From NCBI GenBank assembly GCA_011088105.1, contig JAALKI010000014.1:1-64000 (forward strand): a stretch of DNA of 64,000 nt. The letters run 5' to 3'. Position numbers and translations under genes: made by a program. Positions 17,544 to 26,400 of the stretch are shown here, one piece after another (positions within the stretch are counted from its first letter, which is position 1; each line of letters opens with the position of its first letter). Origin of the DNA: Nitrospirota bacterium. Lineage in GTDB: Bacteria; Nitrospirota; Nitrospiria; Nitrospirales; UBA8639. Under the pieces are notes generated by a model. It was given only the letters and a program-made list of their open reading frames with translations, was not told the origin of the DNA and did not search any database.

Positions 17544-18143
17544 ATGAGTAGTACCAGCAAACCTCTCACCGTGTTTTTTGATCGGGATGGGACTCTCAAT
17601 CAGGATGTCGGGTATCTCGACTCTGCTGAAGACTTGATAGTGTTTCCTGGTGTACCGGAAGCCTTGGCTCGCTTGAATGAAGCTGGAGGCGTGGTTGTTC
17701 TGGTGACGAATCAGTCTGGTGTGGCCAGGGGACTCATATTAGAGGACAATCTTGCTCGTATTCATGAAGCCCTCCAGCAATCCATTCAAGCAGCGGGTGG
17801 ATGCATTGCGGGGTGGTATATCTGTCCTCACCATCCCAACGAGGGGTGTGCATGTCGAAAACCTAAGAATAGGCTCGTAAAACAAGCTGTTGCTGAGCTG
17901 AACCTCGATCTGACGCACAGCTATGTTGTGGGAGATAAAGACAGTGATATGCAATTAGCCTACAACATTGGGGCGGTTGGTGTGTTGGTCACCACGAGTT
18001 CTCATAGTGACAAAGCGTTGACGTATGTAAGCTCCGGCGTTCTTTCCCGTTCCTATGTGGCTTCGGGTGTTCCTGAGGCCGTGGAATGGATCCTCGCTGA
18101 TGCACGAAGACATATGTCAGAACCATGTCTCAACGAATCTTAA
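17544..18143 (+). CDS. gmhB: D-glycero-beta-D-manno-heptose-1,7-bisphosphate 7-phosphatase
   Basis: A HAD-family phosphatase with nucleophile and acid Asp13/Asp15 in FFDRDGTLN, motif II VLVTNQSGVARG, the GmhB zinc loop CPHHPNEGCACRKP, and motif III/IV VVGDKDSDMQLA. It makes heptose 1-phosphate for ADP-heptose, the donor for the LPS inner core. The frame is open from 17496, but ATG 17544 (MSSTSKP) gives the normal spacing to the first motif; neither start has a good ribosome binding site. The C-terminal 30 residues are an extension. It overlaps the following heptosyltransferase gene by 19 bp. Confidence 0.9.
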   Translation: MSSTSKPLTVFFDRDGTLNQDVGYLDSAEDLIVFPGVPEALARLNEAGGVVVLVTNQSGVARGLILEDNLARIHEALQQSIQAAGGCIAGWYICPHHPNEGCACRKPKNRLVKQAVAELNLDLTHSYVVGDKDSDMQLAYNIGAVGVLVTTSSHSDKALTYVSSGVLSRSYVASGVPEAVEWILADARRHMSEPCLNES

Positions 18144-19192
18144 TCATCAAGCCCAGTTCACTGGGCGATATTGTTCATGCGCTGCCGACGTTATCCGTGT
18201 TGCGCGCACAGTTTCCTGATTTCTGGATCGGTTGGGTGGTGAAGGAGGAATGGGCAGAGATCTTGAGGGGCCATCCTGATCTGAATGAGGTGATTGCTGT
18301 GAATTTTCGCTTGACACAATGGGTGTCGCTTGTAAGGCGGATTCGCAGGTTGTCATGTGATGTGGTCATTGATCTGCAAGGGTTATTTCGAAGTGGCTTA
18401 CTCGCAAAGCTTTCCGGGGCACGAGAACGGATAGGCTTTGCAGCAGGTCGAGAAGGCAGTCCGATGTTTTATACTCAACGTGTTGAACTGCCTAATCCTC
18501 AACAAATGCCGTGGCGCTTGCTCGATATGCATGCGGTGGATCGAAACTTGATGGTTGCTCAGCATCTGGGCGCTGATATTACACAGCCTCGTTTTATTCT
18601 CCCTTCTATATCGCACGATGAAGAAACCGTTGCCCAGTGGTTTGCGGAAGCTGGTGTAGACTCAAGCAGCCGATTAATTGCTATGGCTCCTGTTTCTCGA
18701 CAAGCTATAAAGAATTGGCCGTTTGATCGATTTCTTGAAACAGCGGCTGCCCTCAGTGTTCAAGAGGAGTGTCGTATTGTCTTACTAGGGTCGGCTTCTC
18801 AACGATGGATGGTGCAGCCGTTTCGAGATGCGTTAGGAAATCGCTTAATAGACTTGGTTGGGAAAACACACGTTCGGCATCTTGGAGTGGTTTTACGCAA
18901 GGTCCATCTGCTCATCGCCAATGACTCGGCGGTCTTGCATATGGCCTCAGCTTTGGAGACACCTGTCCTGAGCTTCTTTGGGCCGACGAGTGCCTTGGCA
19001 ACGGGACCGTATGGGAAGGGCATCCGAGAGATCCTGAATGTGTCGTTACCCTGTCGTCCATGTGGAATGCATCAATGTCACAATTCGCATTATCTAGAAT
19101 GTTTAACGGCTATTTCCGTTGAACAGGTTCTTGAAAAAGCCAAGATGTTGTTGCGGCGCATTGCTGTTGTGCCTGTGGGAGGGACTCAGTGA
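18125..19192 (+). CDS. LPS heptosyltransferase (GT9, WaaC-like)
   Basis: A 355-residue GT9 glycosyltransferase. The N-terminal KPSSLGDIVHALPTLSVLR block and the C-terminal VLHMASALETPVLSFFGPT region, which bind ADP-heptose, are typical of heptosyltransferases; SSLGDIVHALP favours heptosyltransferase I (WaaC/RfaC), which adds the first heptose to Kdo. It starts inside the end of gmhB, so phosphatase and transferase are coupled. It is one of four GT9 proteins in this window; which one adds which heptose cannot be fixed from sequence alone. Confidence 0.88.
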   Translation: MSQRILIIKPSSLGDIVHALPTLSVLRAQFPDFWIGWVVKEEWAEILRGHPDLNEVIAVNFRLTQWVSLVRRIRRLSCDVVIDLQGLFRSGLLAKLSGARERIGFAAGREGSPMFYTQRVELPNPQQMPWRLLDMHAVDRNLMVAQHLGADITQPRFILPSISHDEETVAQWFAEAGVDSSSRLIAMAPVSRQAIKNWPFDRFLETAAALSVQEECRIVLLGSASQRWMVQPFRDALGNRLIDLVGKTHVRHLGVVLRKVHLLIANDSAVLHMASALETPVLSFFGPTSALATGPYGKGIREILNVSLPCRPCGMHQCHNSHYLECLTAISVEQVLEKAKMLLRRIAVVPVGGTQ

Positions 19193-19980
19193 TGGCAGCA
19201 GAACCTCCAAAACTTTCTGCGGTCATCATTGCCTTTAATGATGAGCCAAATATGCGGGCTTGTTTGGAAAGTGTTTGCTGGGCCGATGAAATTATCGTAG
19301 TGGATTCGTTTAGCACTGATGCCACTGAGAAAATCAGCAGAGAGTTTACGGATCGAGTCTATCAGGAAAAGTTTTCCGGGTTTGGCGCGTTACGAAATGC
19401 CGCGATGCAGTACGCATCCTATGACTGGATTCTCAGTGTTGATACGGATGAACGAGTAACGAGTGACGCAAGAACCGAAATTCAAACACTCTTGCAGCAT
19501 GGGCCGGAGGCCAATGCGTACTTTGTCCCGCGTCGCAATGTTTTCCTGGGTCAATGGATTCGTCATTGTGGATGGTATCCGGACTATCGGCAACCACAAT
19601 TATTCCGCAAACAGGCCATGCGATACCGGGAAGATCTTGTTCATGAAGGGTTTGATGTCGACGGGACGTTAGGATATCTCAAGAACGCCATTGAGCAATA
19701 TCCGTTTCGTGATCTGGATCATTTCTTCCAAAAAATGAACCGGTATTCGAGCTTGATGGCCAACCGGCTTGATCAAGAGGGCCGACGGTTCCACCCGCAT
19801 CAACTGTTTACGCACACAGGCTTTACGTTTTTGAAGATGTATGGACTTCGGCTGGGGTGTCTGGATGGCGCTGTTGGGTTCATCCTCTCAATACTGTATG
19901 CCTATTATACTTTTCTCAAATATGCCAAATTGTGGGAACTTCAGAAAAGCCATGCAACCATTACGAATTCTCCACACTGA
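19192..19980 (+). CDS. Glycosyltransferase family 2 (WaaE/KdtX-like)
   Basis: A 262-residue GT-A enzyme: AVIIAFNDEPNMRACLESV, donor-binding WADEIIVVDSFSTDAT, and the metal-binding DTDERV near residue 83. This pattern matches LPS core beta-1,4-glucosyltransferases of the WaaE/KdtX group. The ATG overlaps the heptosyltransferase stop (TGATG). A hydrophobic stretch near the C-terminus (GAVGFILSILYAYYTFLKYAKLW) may bind the membrane. It closely resembles the GT2 encoded at 21943, suggesting duplication. Sugar specificity unknown. Confidence 0.88.
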   Translation: MAAEPPKLSAVIIAFNDEPNMRACLESVCWADEIIVVDSFSTDATEKISREFTDRVYQEKFSGFGALRNAAMQYASYDWILSVDTDERVTSDARTEIQTLLQHGPEANAYFVPRRNVFLGQWIRHCGWYPDYRQPQLFRKQAMRYREDLVHEGFDVDGTLGYLKNAIEQYPFRDLDHFFQKMNRYSSLMANRLDQEGRRFHPHQLFTHTGFTFLKMYGLRLGCLDGAVGFILSILYAYYTFLKYAKLWELQKSHATITNSPH

Positions 19981-21076
19981 GGCATCGTTAGATTTGGGAG
20001 GTCAAGAATTCAGAGTGCTGTCGGAAGTGATTGGTATGAATCGGCGAGGCCATTCTGTGCTGCTTGCCGTGCAACCAGGTAGTCTTCTTGGTCGGTATGC
20101 GAATCAGTCAGGGGTTCAGACCGAAGTGCTCAACATGCAAACGGTTCGGTTTCCTTGGCTTGTGCTTGAATTTCTCAGGATTGTGAAACGCTATGAGATT
20201 GATGTCCTGCATACTCATGGATCGATTGATAGCTGGACGGCTTCCATTGCAGGGCGCCTCGCTCCATCAAAGCCACTGGTCGTTCGCGCACGTCATAAAT
20301 CGACGCCTGTTTCTCGTACGATTCGCCACCGCTGGCTCTATGGGATGTTGCCGCATATGGTTGTGGTGACAGGAGAAGCGGTACGGAAAGGGTTGATTGA
20401 GGATATCCAGCTTCCTCCATCCCATGTCGTTTCTATTCCGACCGGTGTTGATCTGAGTCAGTTCTCCCCTGGTTCATCTAATGAGCCGTTACAACGCGAA
20501 TGGGGGGTGAGCCCACACGACCTGGTTGTGGGCACCGTAGCATTTTTTCGAAGCTATAAAGGGTTGGAGTATTTTTTGCGTGCGGTTCAGGTGATTATTT
20601 CGAAGATTCCACGAGCTAAAATTTTTCTGGTGGGGAGCGGCCCTGACCAAATGAAGCTTGAACAACAGGTTTCCGACTTAGGTTTGGATGCGTCTGTTCG
20701 CCTTGTTGGGTTTCACTCAGATATTCCTCAGGTGCTGGAAGTCTTTGATGTGTTTGTCTTATCGTCTGTCTGGGGAGAAGGTGTTCCTCAGGCTCTGACA
20801 CAAGCGATGGCCATGGAACGAGCCGTGGTGGCGACCAATGTCGGGGGAGTGCCAGAGGTTGTCAAAGACGGAGAGAATGGTTTCTTAGTCGAACCACGGG
20901 ATGTTGAGGCATTAGCTGACAGAGTCTGCGTGTTGCTTCAAGACTCAAAACTTCGTCAGGATTTTGGGCGTGCAGGAAGGGCGTGTGTTGTCGAACGATA
21001 TAGTCAGGAGACGATGCTAGATCATACCGAACACTTGTATGCTCAGCTTCTTTCCCAAGCAACATTGAGGGCCTGA
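19952..21076 (+). CDS. Glycosyltransferase family 4
   Basis: A 374-residue GT-B enzyme. Start chosen at ATG 19952 (MQPLRILHTEASLDLGGQE), where the family fold begins with the GG(Q/A)E acceptor-side motif; the open frame is longer but would overlap the preceding gene by 140 bp. The C-terminal half has the nucleotide-sugar motifs VGTVAFFRSYKGLEYFLRA, LVGSGPD and an E-x7-E element in EGVPQALTQAMAMERAVVATNVGGVPEVV. Predicted to add a sugar to LPS core or O-chain on the cytoplasmic side. It overlaps the preceding GT2 by 29 bp. Confidence 0.87.
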   Translation: MQPLRILHTEASLDLGGQEFRVLSEVIGMNRRGHSVLLAVQPGSLLGRYANQSGVQTEVLNMQTVRFPWLVLEFLRIVKRYEIDVLHTHGSIDSWTASIAGRLAPSKPLVVRARHKSTPVSRTIRHRWLYGMLPHMVVVTGEAVRKGLIEDIQLPPSHVVSIPTGVDLSQFSPGSSNEPLQREWGVSPHDLVVGTVAFFRSYKGLEYFLRAVQVIISKIPRAKIFLVGSGPDQMKLEQQVSDLGLDASVRLVGFHSDIPQVLEVFDVFVLSSVWGEGVPQALTQAMAMERAVVATNVGGVPEVVKDGENGFLVEPRDVEALADRVCVLLQDSKLRQDFGRAGRACVVERYSQETMLDHTEHLYAQLLSQATLRA

Positions 21077-21094
21077 CCATCTCATGTGGAATGA

Positions 21095-21940
21095 ATGCCG
21101 ATGAAAGTCAGTGGGTTTACATTTATTCGCAACGCTGTGAAATTTGACTTTCCTGTTGTGGAAGCCATCGCGTCAGTACTGCCGCTGGTCGATGAATTTG
21201 TGGTGAATGTTGGGAAATCTGAGGATCAGACGCTTGCCCTGATTCGTACGCTCGATTCCCCGAAGATCCGTATTGTGGAATCGGTGTGGGATGAATCGTT
21301 GCAAGAGGATGGGAAAATATTTGGCATTCAACAGGATATTGCGTTGTCGCATTGTACGGGGGATTGGGCGTTGTTGGTGCAGGCAGATGAAGTGCTTCAT
21401 GAGGAGGATTATCCTGCTATTCAACACGCCATGCGGCAATATATTGATGATCCCACTGTGTTGGGATTGGTTTTTCGAATGGTCCACTTCAAGGGCGATT
21501 ATTGGTCGCTGGATCCATGGATGTATCGGAAGGCGACACGGATTGTCGGTAATCGGTGTGGAATTCGATCAACCACCGATTGTTGTGACTTCCGAACGGA
21601 GACCTCTCCGCAAATGCTGAAGTCCGGTCCGTATGGTCGGCTTATCCCCGCTCGCATGTTTCATTATGGGTGGGTGAAACCTTCCACGGTGTTGAAAGAA
21701 AAACTCCAATTTCAAATCAGTCGTCATGAAGGGACGTCTCTGTCGAGCAAAGAGATAGCCCTACGCGCAACGATATATGCCGAATTTCCGATCTATCATA
21801 TTCTCAAGGATTATCCTCATTCACACCCTTCAGTGATGCAGCCACGCGTGGTCTTAGCCAACCGATTGGCTCCTCGGCGGAACCGTTGGTTGAATTGGCA
21901 GTTTTATCGTGAAGTGTTCCGTCGGGGATTTAAGGGATAA
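21095..21940 (+). CDS. Glycosyltransferase family 2-like
   Basis: A 281-residue GT-A-type protein beginning MPMKVSGFTFIRNAVKFDFP, with EFVVNVGKSEDQT and a DxD-like QADEVL near residue 97. The FIRNA-type start and the later acidic CxGDWALLVQADE block are seen in a group of GT2 proteins of surface-polysaccharide loci. It is less like WaaE than the neighbouring GT2 proteins. Substrate unknown. It lies 18 bp after a GT4 gene and 2 bp before the next GT2, within one operon. Confidence 0.78.
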   Translation: MPMKVSGFTFIRNAVKFDFPVVEAIASVLPLVDEFVVNVGKSEDQTLALIRTLDSPKIRIVESVWDESLQEDGKIFGIQQDIALSHCTGDWALLVQADEVLHEEDYPAIQHAMRQYIDDPTVLGLVFRMVHFKGDYWSLDPWMYRKATRIVGNRCGIRSTTDCCDFRTETSPQMLKSGPYGRLIPARMFHYGWVKPSTVLKEKLQFQISRHEGTSLSSKEIALRATIYAEFPIYHILKDYPHSHPSVMQPRVVLANRLAPRRNRWLNWQFYREVFRRGFKG

Positions 21941-21942
21941 CG

Positions 21943-22701
21943 ATGCTCTCGGTGGTTGTGATTACGAAAAACGAAGAATCCCAGCTGCGTGGGTGTTTGC
22001 GCAGTATCGATTGGGTGAAGGATATTGTGGTGGTGGATGCCGAAAGTACGGATGCTACTCGGGAGATCGCTCGTGAGTATACCGATCGTGTCTTCATCCG
22101 CGCGTGGCCAGGCTTTGGGCCCCAAAAGAATTTTGGCATTGACCAGGTCCGTACGGAGTGGGTGCTTGTGGTTGATGCTGATGAACGCGTTAGTCCTGAG
22201 TTGGCCATAGAGATCCAACAACAGGTTGAACGGTGGTCTCCTGGCGACCCGGTTGCCTATCGAGTTTCCAGACGAAACTTCTTCTATGGGCAATGGGTTC
22301 GGTGGGGCGGAGCCTATCCTGATTATCAGATTCGACTGTTTCGGAAGAGAATGGCTCAGTATAATGATGTTGAAATCCATGAAAACTTGTTGGTTTCGGG
22401 AGAGGTGGGAACGCTGCAAGGGCATTTAGCCCATTATACGGAAAATCAGATTGCCGATCATTTCAAGAAATTTGGGCCTTATACGACGTTAGCGGCTCAC
22501 GAAAAACACAAGGTCAGATCGGTCGTGCGTTGGTATCATTTTGTTGTCAATCCTCTTGTCGTCTTTGTCAAAACCTATCTGTTCAAGAAGGGGTTTCGAG
22601 ATGGGGTACGAGGCGGTATCTTTGCGATCCATGCTGGCATGTATACATTTGTGAAGTATGTCAAGTTGCGAGAACACCTTCAGCGAACCCATGATCGGTA
22701 A
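21943..22701 (+). CDS. Glycosyltransferase family 2 (WaaE-like)
   Basis: A 252-residue GT-A enzyme: SVVVITKNEESQLRGCLRSI, VKDIVVVDAESTDATREIA and the metal-binding DADERVSPEL. The ATG has an AAGGGAT ribosome binding site 6 nt away and lies 2 bp after the previous stop. It shares layout and several blocks with the GT2 at 19192 (RRNFFYGQWVRWGGAYPDYQ versus RRNVFLGQWIRHCGWYPDYR), so the two are paralogues. Likely role: a core or O-chain hexose transfer. Confidence 0.88.
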   Translation: MLSVVVITKNEESQLRGCLRSIDWVKDIVVVDAESTDATREIAREYTDRVFIRAWPGFGPQKNFGIDQVRTEWVLVVDADERVSPELAIEIQQQVERWSPGDPVAYRVSRRNFFYGQWVRWGGAYPDYQIRLFRKRMAQYNDVEIHENLLVSGEVGTLQGHLAHYTENQIADHFKKFGPYTTLAAHEKHKVRSVVRWYHFVVNPLVVFVKTYLFKKGFRDGVRGGIFAIHAGMYTFVKYVKLREHLQRTHDR

Positions 22702-22815
22702 TACGTTCCTGCCCATGGTCTCTGTTCTGATGCCGCGACTCTGGAGACTTCTTCCTGTGTGGAAAAATCATTGTTCTCAATTCGACCAATGTATGGGGAG
22801 GAAGACCACAAGGCT

Positions 22816-23931
22816 ATGCCATGTCGCATTCTCTACGTTCATGGTGTGACCGCCTTTGGTGGGGCCGAGCGTGACCTCATTTCTATCATTGGAGAATTAG
22901 ATCGAGAACGATTCACGCCGATTGTCGTCTGTCCGGATCGAGGCCCATTGTTTCAAAGACTGACACAACAAAGCGTTCGTGTGCTTATTCTTCCACTGCC
23001 TCCGTGGCGCAAAGTGCGATTTCTGTTTTCGTGGATCCCCTCGGTGTATCGACTGTACCGTTTGCTGATACAAGAAAATATTCAATTGGTGCATGTCAAT
23101 GACATGTGGTGGATTCCACACGGTTATTGGGCGTCTCGGCTTGCAACGATTCCTTGTCTTGCGCACATTCGACAGGAATTAGAGCCTAGGAGAATCCATC
23201 AATATCAGCTTCAATCTCCGCAGGTTCTCATCGCGGTCTCGAACCGAGTCCAGGATCAGCTTGTGCAAGGTGGTGTGGCTTCGGAACATATTAGAACGTT
23301 CTACAGTGGCATTGCTCTCAGCCATCAGGACTTGGATGATCCTTGTCGGGTCATTCGAGAGCGATATGATTTGCAGGCGGAGCAACTAGTGATTGGCACG
23401 GTTGCCCATGTGTTCCCACGAAAAGGGTATGAATATCTTATTGTCGCGCTGGCCTCTGTCCGACAGACTCTGCCGCATGTGCGATGTCTGATTGTTGGTG
23501 AAGGCGACCCTGAGTACACGGCGCGTTTGCAGGCGCTTGTTCAGCAACATGGCCTTGAGTCAGTGCTCTTCTTCGTCGGGTATCAAGCCGATGTTCGGCC
23601 ATATCTCAAGGTCATGGATATCATGGTTTTGCCTTCGATCCTCGAGGGGTTTGGGATTGCATTACTAGAGGCGATGGCCATGGGAACGCCGGTTGTGGCG
23701 ACTCGTGTTGGGGGAATTCCAGAGGTGGTGGATGAGGGTGTGACGGGTCTTCTTGTCAAACCCAAAGATGCCGAGTCACTCGCTGTTGCGATTCTTTCGT
23801 TATTGTGTGATCCCGAACGACGACGACACATGGGACAGGCAGGGATTCAGAGAGTCGAGGCGATGTTTACATCAGAACGGCTTGGAGGTCAGCTGATGGC
23901 GCTCTATGATGAGCTTTGTCCCATCGGTTGA
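22816..23931 (+). CDS. Glycosyltransferase family 4
   Basis: A 371-residue GT-B enzyme starting MPCRILYVHGVTAFGGAERDL, the usual GGAE acceptor-side motif. The frame is open from GTG 22759, but ATG 22816 gives the family start and follows GGGGAGG by 14 nt; the exact start is uncertain. C-terminal motifs include VAHVFPRKGYEYLIVAL, IVGEGDPEY and the E-x7-E element in ILEGFGIALLEAMAMGTPVVATRVGG. Predicted LPS or O-polysaccharide glycosyltransferase; sugar unknown. Confidence 0.87.
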   Translation: MPCRILYVHGVTAFGGAERDLISIIGELDRERFTPIVVCPDRGPLFQRLTQQSVRVLILPLPPWRKVRFLFSWIPSVYRLYRLLIQENIQLVHVNDMWWIPHGYWASRLATIPCLAHIRQELEPRRIHQYQLQSPQVLIAVSNRVQDQLVQGGVASEHIRTFYSGIALSHQDLDDPCRVIRERYDLQAEQLVIGTVAHVFPRKGYEYLIVALASVRQTLPHVRCLIVGEGDPEYTARLQALVQQHGLESVLFFVGYQADVRPYLKVMDIMVLPSILEGFGIALLEAMAMGTPVVATRVGGIPEVVDEGVTGLLVKPKDAESLAVAILSLLCDPERRRHMGQAGIQRVEAMFTSERLGGQLMALYDELCPIG

Positions 23932-24053
23932 ACCATAACCTGTTTTTCTCTGACACGTGAGGGAGAAACGGTTGGTGTCAACTTGCATGTTTTTGAATCA
24001 TTCAACATTGTCATGGGTGGAATAAGGCAACGATCAAGAGGTATGGCATTGCG

Positions 24054-25256
24054 ATGAACGGTGACGTGACGACATCCGCGCAGATAACTCGTCAGCTGGA
24101 TAAAGCCATTGTGTTCTCTCTACTCGGGATGGTGGTGGCCATTCCGCTCTCGGAAAGTCTCAAAAGTATCTTGTTTGGTCTCAGCCTCACGTGTTGGCTG
24201 GTCAAAATGGTCATCACCAAAAATTTCTCTGTTCAGATCCCTCCTATTGGATGGGCCTTTTTGACGTGGCTGAGTGCCATCTTTGTCAGTTCGCTGTTCT
24301 CGACATGTGGTTTTTTTGTCGGTGTGCGAGACGTGCTGCTGTATACCATCTTTTTCTTTCTTCTTGTGAACACAATTCATTCTAGAGATCAAGTCTGGAT
24401 GGTAATCTGGGCCGTGATCATTGGTATTGGTCTCGGTGAGGTCCTTGCGCTTTATGAATATCTGATTGCTAAAGAATATGTCTTCTCAGGACGTGACATG
24501 ACACGGTTGCATATTGGGTCTCTTGGATTCACGGGCGCGTATCTGGCAATGATCTTTGCTCTCTTGTTTGGGCTTTGGAGCCATATTCGATTTGCCTCGA
24601 AACCACAGACCTTTCTGATTGCGGTCAGTTTGCTTTCTGGGCTTGCCTTGCTTTTTACCTACACGAGAACGATGTGGATAGTCGTTCTTATCATTGCAGC
24701 GCTCTGTGCTCTTTTGCATAGGCAATGGTGGCCGATAGGTGGAGGTGCGCTCATCATTGCATCGTTGGTCGTGGGCATGATCACGAGTCCATGGATTTCT
24801 AACAGGATTATGGTCTTGGCGAATCCCTTGACCGCTCCAAGCTTTGTGTCGAGGTTCCCAATATGGGATGCTGCGATGAGGATGTTTCATGAATATCCCT
24901 TACTTGGTGTGGGGCATAAATGTTTTAAACCGAACCGTGAACAATTTGGTGTGCCAGAGAATATCGGACAGGCCCATAATCTTTTCTTCCATGTTGCGGC
25001 AGAACTTGGAAGCCTTGGCATCATTGCCCTTGTCGTATGGGTTGGTGCCTACATTTACTTTCTTTACCAGACAAGAAAACAGATGCTGGATCCGCTGTCG
25101 AGGTCATTGTGGTTTGCGACCATGGGAAGCTTTGTCACTATTCTTATTGGAGGCATCATTGATCCGATGATTGGCTCCGAAGTCTCGTTGCTCTTCATGT
25201 TGGTGACGGGCTTGTTGATTGTTTCCCAACGTTTGGCTGCTGAGAAACAGACATAA
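24054..25256 (+). CDS. O-antigen ligase family (WaaL/Wzy_C) membrane protein
   Basis: A 400-residue polytopic inner-membrane protein with about 10-12 transmembrane helices and a long periplasmic loop near residues 240-310, where RFPIWDAAMRMFHEYPLLGVGHKCF and QAHNLFFHVAAELG are typical of the Wzy_C domain. Members either ligate O-antigen to lipid A-core (WaaL) or polymerise it (Wzy). Its place among core glycosyltransferases and heptosyltransferases favours WaaL. It lies 122 bp after the preceding GT4 gene. Confidence 0.85.
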   Translation: MNGDVTTSAQITRQLDKAIVFSLLGMVVAIPLSESLKSILFGLSLTCWLVKMVITKNFSVQIPPIGWAFLTWLSAIFVSSLFSTCGFFVGVRDVLLYTIFFFLLVNTIHSRDQVWMVIWAVIIGIGLGEVLALYEYLIAKEYVFSGRDMTRLHIGSLGFTGAYLAMIFALLFGLWSHIRFASKPQTFLIAVSLLSGLALLFTYTRTMWIVVLIIAALCALLHRQWWPIGGGALIIASLVVGMITSPWISNRIMVLANPLTAPSFVSRFPIWDAAMRMFHEYPLLGVGHKCFKPNREQFGVPENIGQAHNLFFHVAAELGSLGIIALVVWVGAYIYFLYQTRKQMLDPLSRSLWFATMGSFVTILIGGIIDPMIGSEVSLLFMLVTGLLIVSQRLAAEKQT

Positions 25257-25272
25257 GGGCAGGACAAGAGGC

Positions 25273-26349
25273 ATGGAAGAGAAAACAAAGGATCGAATAT
25301 TAGTCCTGGCGATTCGAGCCATTGGGGATGTTGTGCTGGTGACGCCTCTCTTTCGGCATCTCAAAACTCAACATCCCACGGCTTACCTTGCAGTTCTTGC
25401 AGACGGTACGAGTGCACAGGTCCTTGAGCATAATCCACATATTGATCAAATACTGGTGATTGATCGTGCCGCTTCCAGAACGTGGCCTTTAGCGAAAAGG
25501 CTCAAGGCCTGGGGTCGCATTGTTTCGGACATTCGCGATGGTCAGTTTGACGTTGTCATTGATCTTTTCAGTGGGCCACGCAGTGCTATGTTGGCTTGGC
25601 TGTCTCGTGCCGCGGATCGTTATGGTGAAGATTATCGATCGGCCTTGCGAGGCTTTTTCTACAACCACCGGATTTCAGTTGTCCGTGATGGGCGGCATCT
25701 TGTTGAACAAAAATTGGACATTATTGCTCCACTCGTTGGCCGCGTGGCATGCCAGGATTCATCCTTAGAGATTTCTCTGACAGAGGAAGAGCAAGCGAAG
25801 GCACAGACGGTCTTATGGAAAGGTCATGCTCATCCGCCACGAGTCGTAGGCCTCATTCCTGCTTCAGGGTCTTTATATCGCAATTGGCCTCCAGAACGAT
25901 TCGCCGAGTTGGGGGACAGACTTGTCGAGACATTCAAGGCGGATGTGCTGTTGTTGGGGGGAGCTGATGCCGTGACGATATGTCGGCATGTTTCCTCTAT
26001 GATGCGCCAGCCGCATCGAGATTTTTCTGGACAGACAACTTTGAGAGAATTACTCGCGATGTTGGCTGAAATGGATATGGTGGTGTCCAATGTCACTGGG
26101 CCTATGCATCTGGCTGTTGCGTTACACCGTCCGCAGGTCATCGCTCTCTATGGCGCAGCCGATATCGTGCAATATGCTCCATGGGGACCAACGGGCACAT
26201 TGCTAACCAAAGGGACGCCGGTAGATGCCTATTGGCACCATGTTGACTACCGGCGTGACCATGATTGGTTACGACAAATTACAGTCGATGATGTGTGGAG
26301 GCATGTGCAGGCCTTGCTGGCAGAGCCTCTCTCAGCTCGGCACTCGTAG
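25273..26349 (+). CDS. GT9 heptosyltransferase family protein
   Basis: A 358-residue GT9 protein: ILVLAIRAIGDVVLVTPLFRHLK at the N-terminus and the ADP-heptose-site block NVTGPMHLAVALHRPQVIALYGAAD near the C-terminus. Start at ATG 25273, after AGGACAAGAGG, where the family fold begins; the frame is open 54 nt upstream but would overlap the O-antigen ligase gene. Probably adds heptose to the LPS core or is a relative with another donor. It has the RAIGD motif like the following gene, so the two may be duplicates. Confidence 0.85.
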   Translation: MEEKTKDRILVLAIRAIGDVVLVTPLFRHLKTQHPTAYLAVLADGTSAQVLEHNPHIDQILVIDRAASRTWPLAKRLKAWGRIVSDIRDGQFDVVIDLFSGPRSAMLAWLSRAADRYGEDYRSALRGFFYNHRISVVRDGRHLVEQKLDIIAPLVGRVACQDSSLEISLTEEEQAKAQTVLWKGHAHPPRVVGLIPASGSLYRNWPPERFAELGDRLVETFKADVLLLGGADAVTICRHVSSMMRQPHRDFSGQTTLRELLAMLAEMDMVVSNVTGPMHLAVALHRPQVIALYGAADIVQYAPWGPTGTLLTKGTPVDAYWHHVDYRRDHDWLRQITVDDVWRHVQALLAEPLSARHS

Positions 26350-26400
26350 GATATGGGCTATAGCTGGCTTGATGTTCTGTTACATAGTGATGGTTGAGGC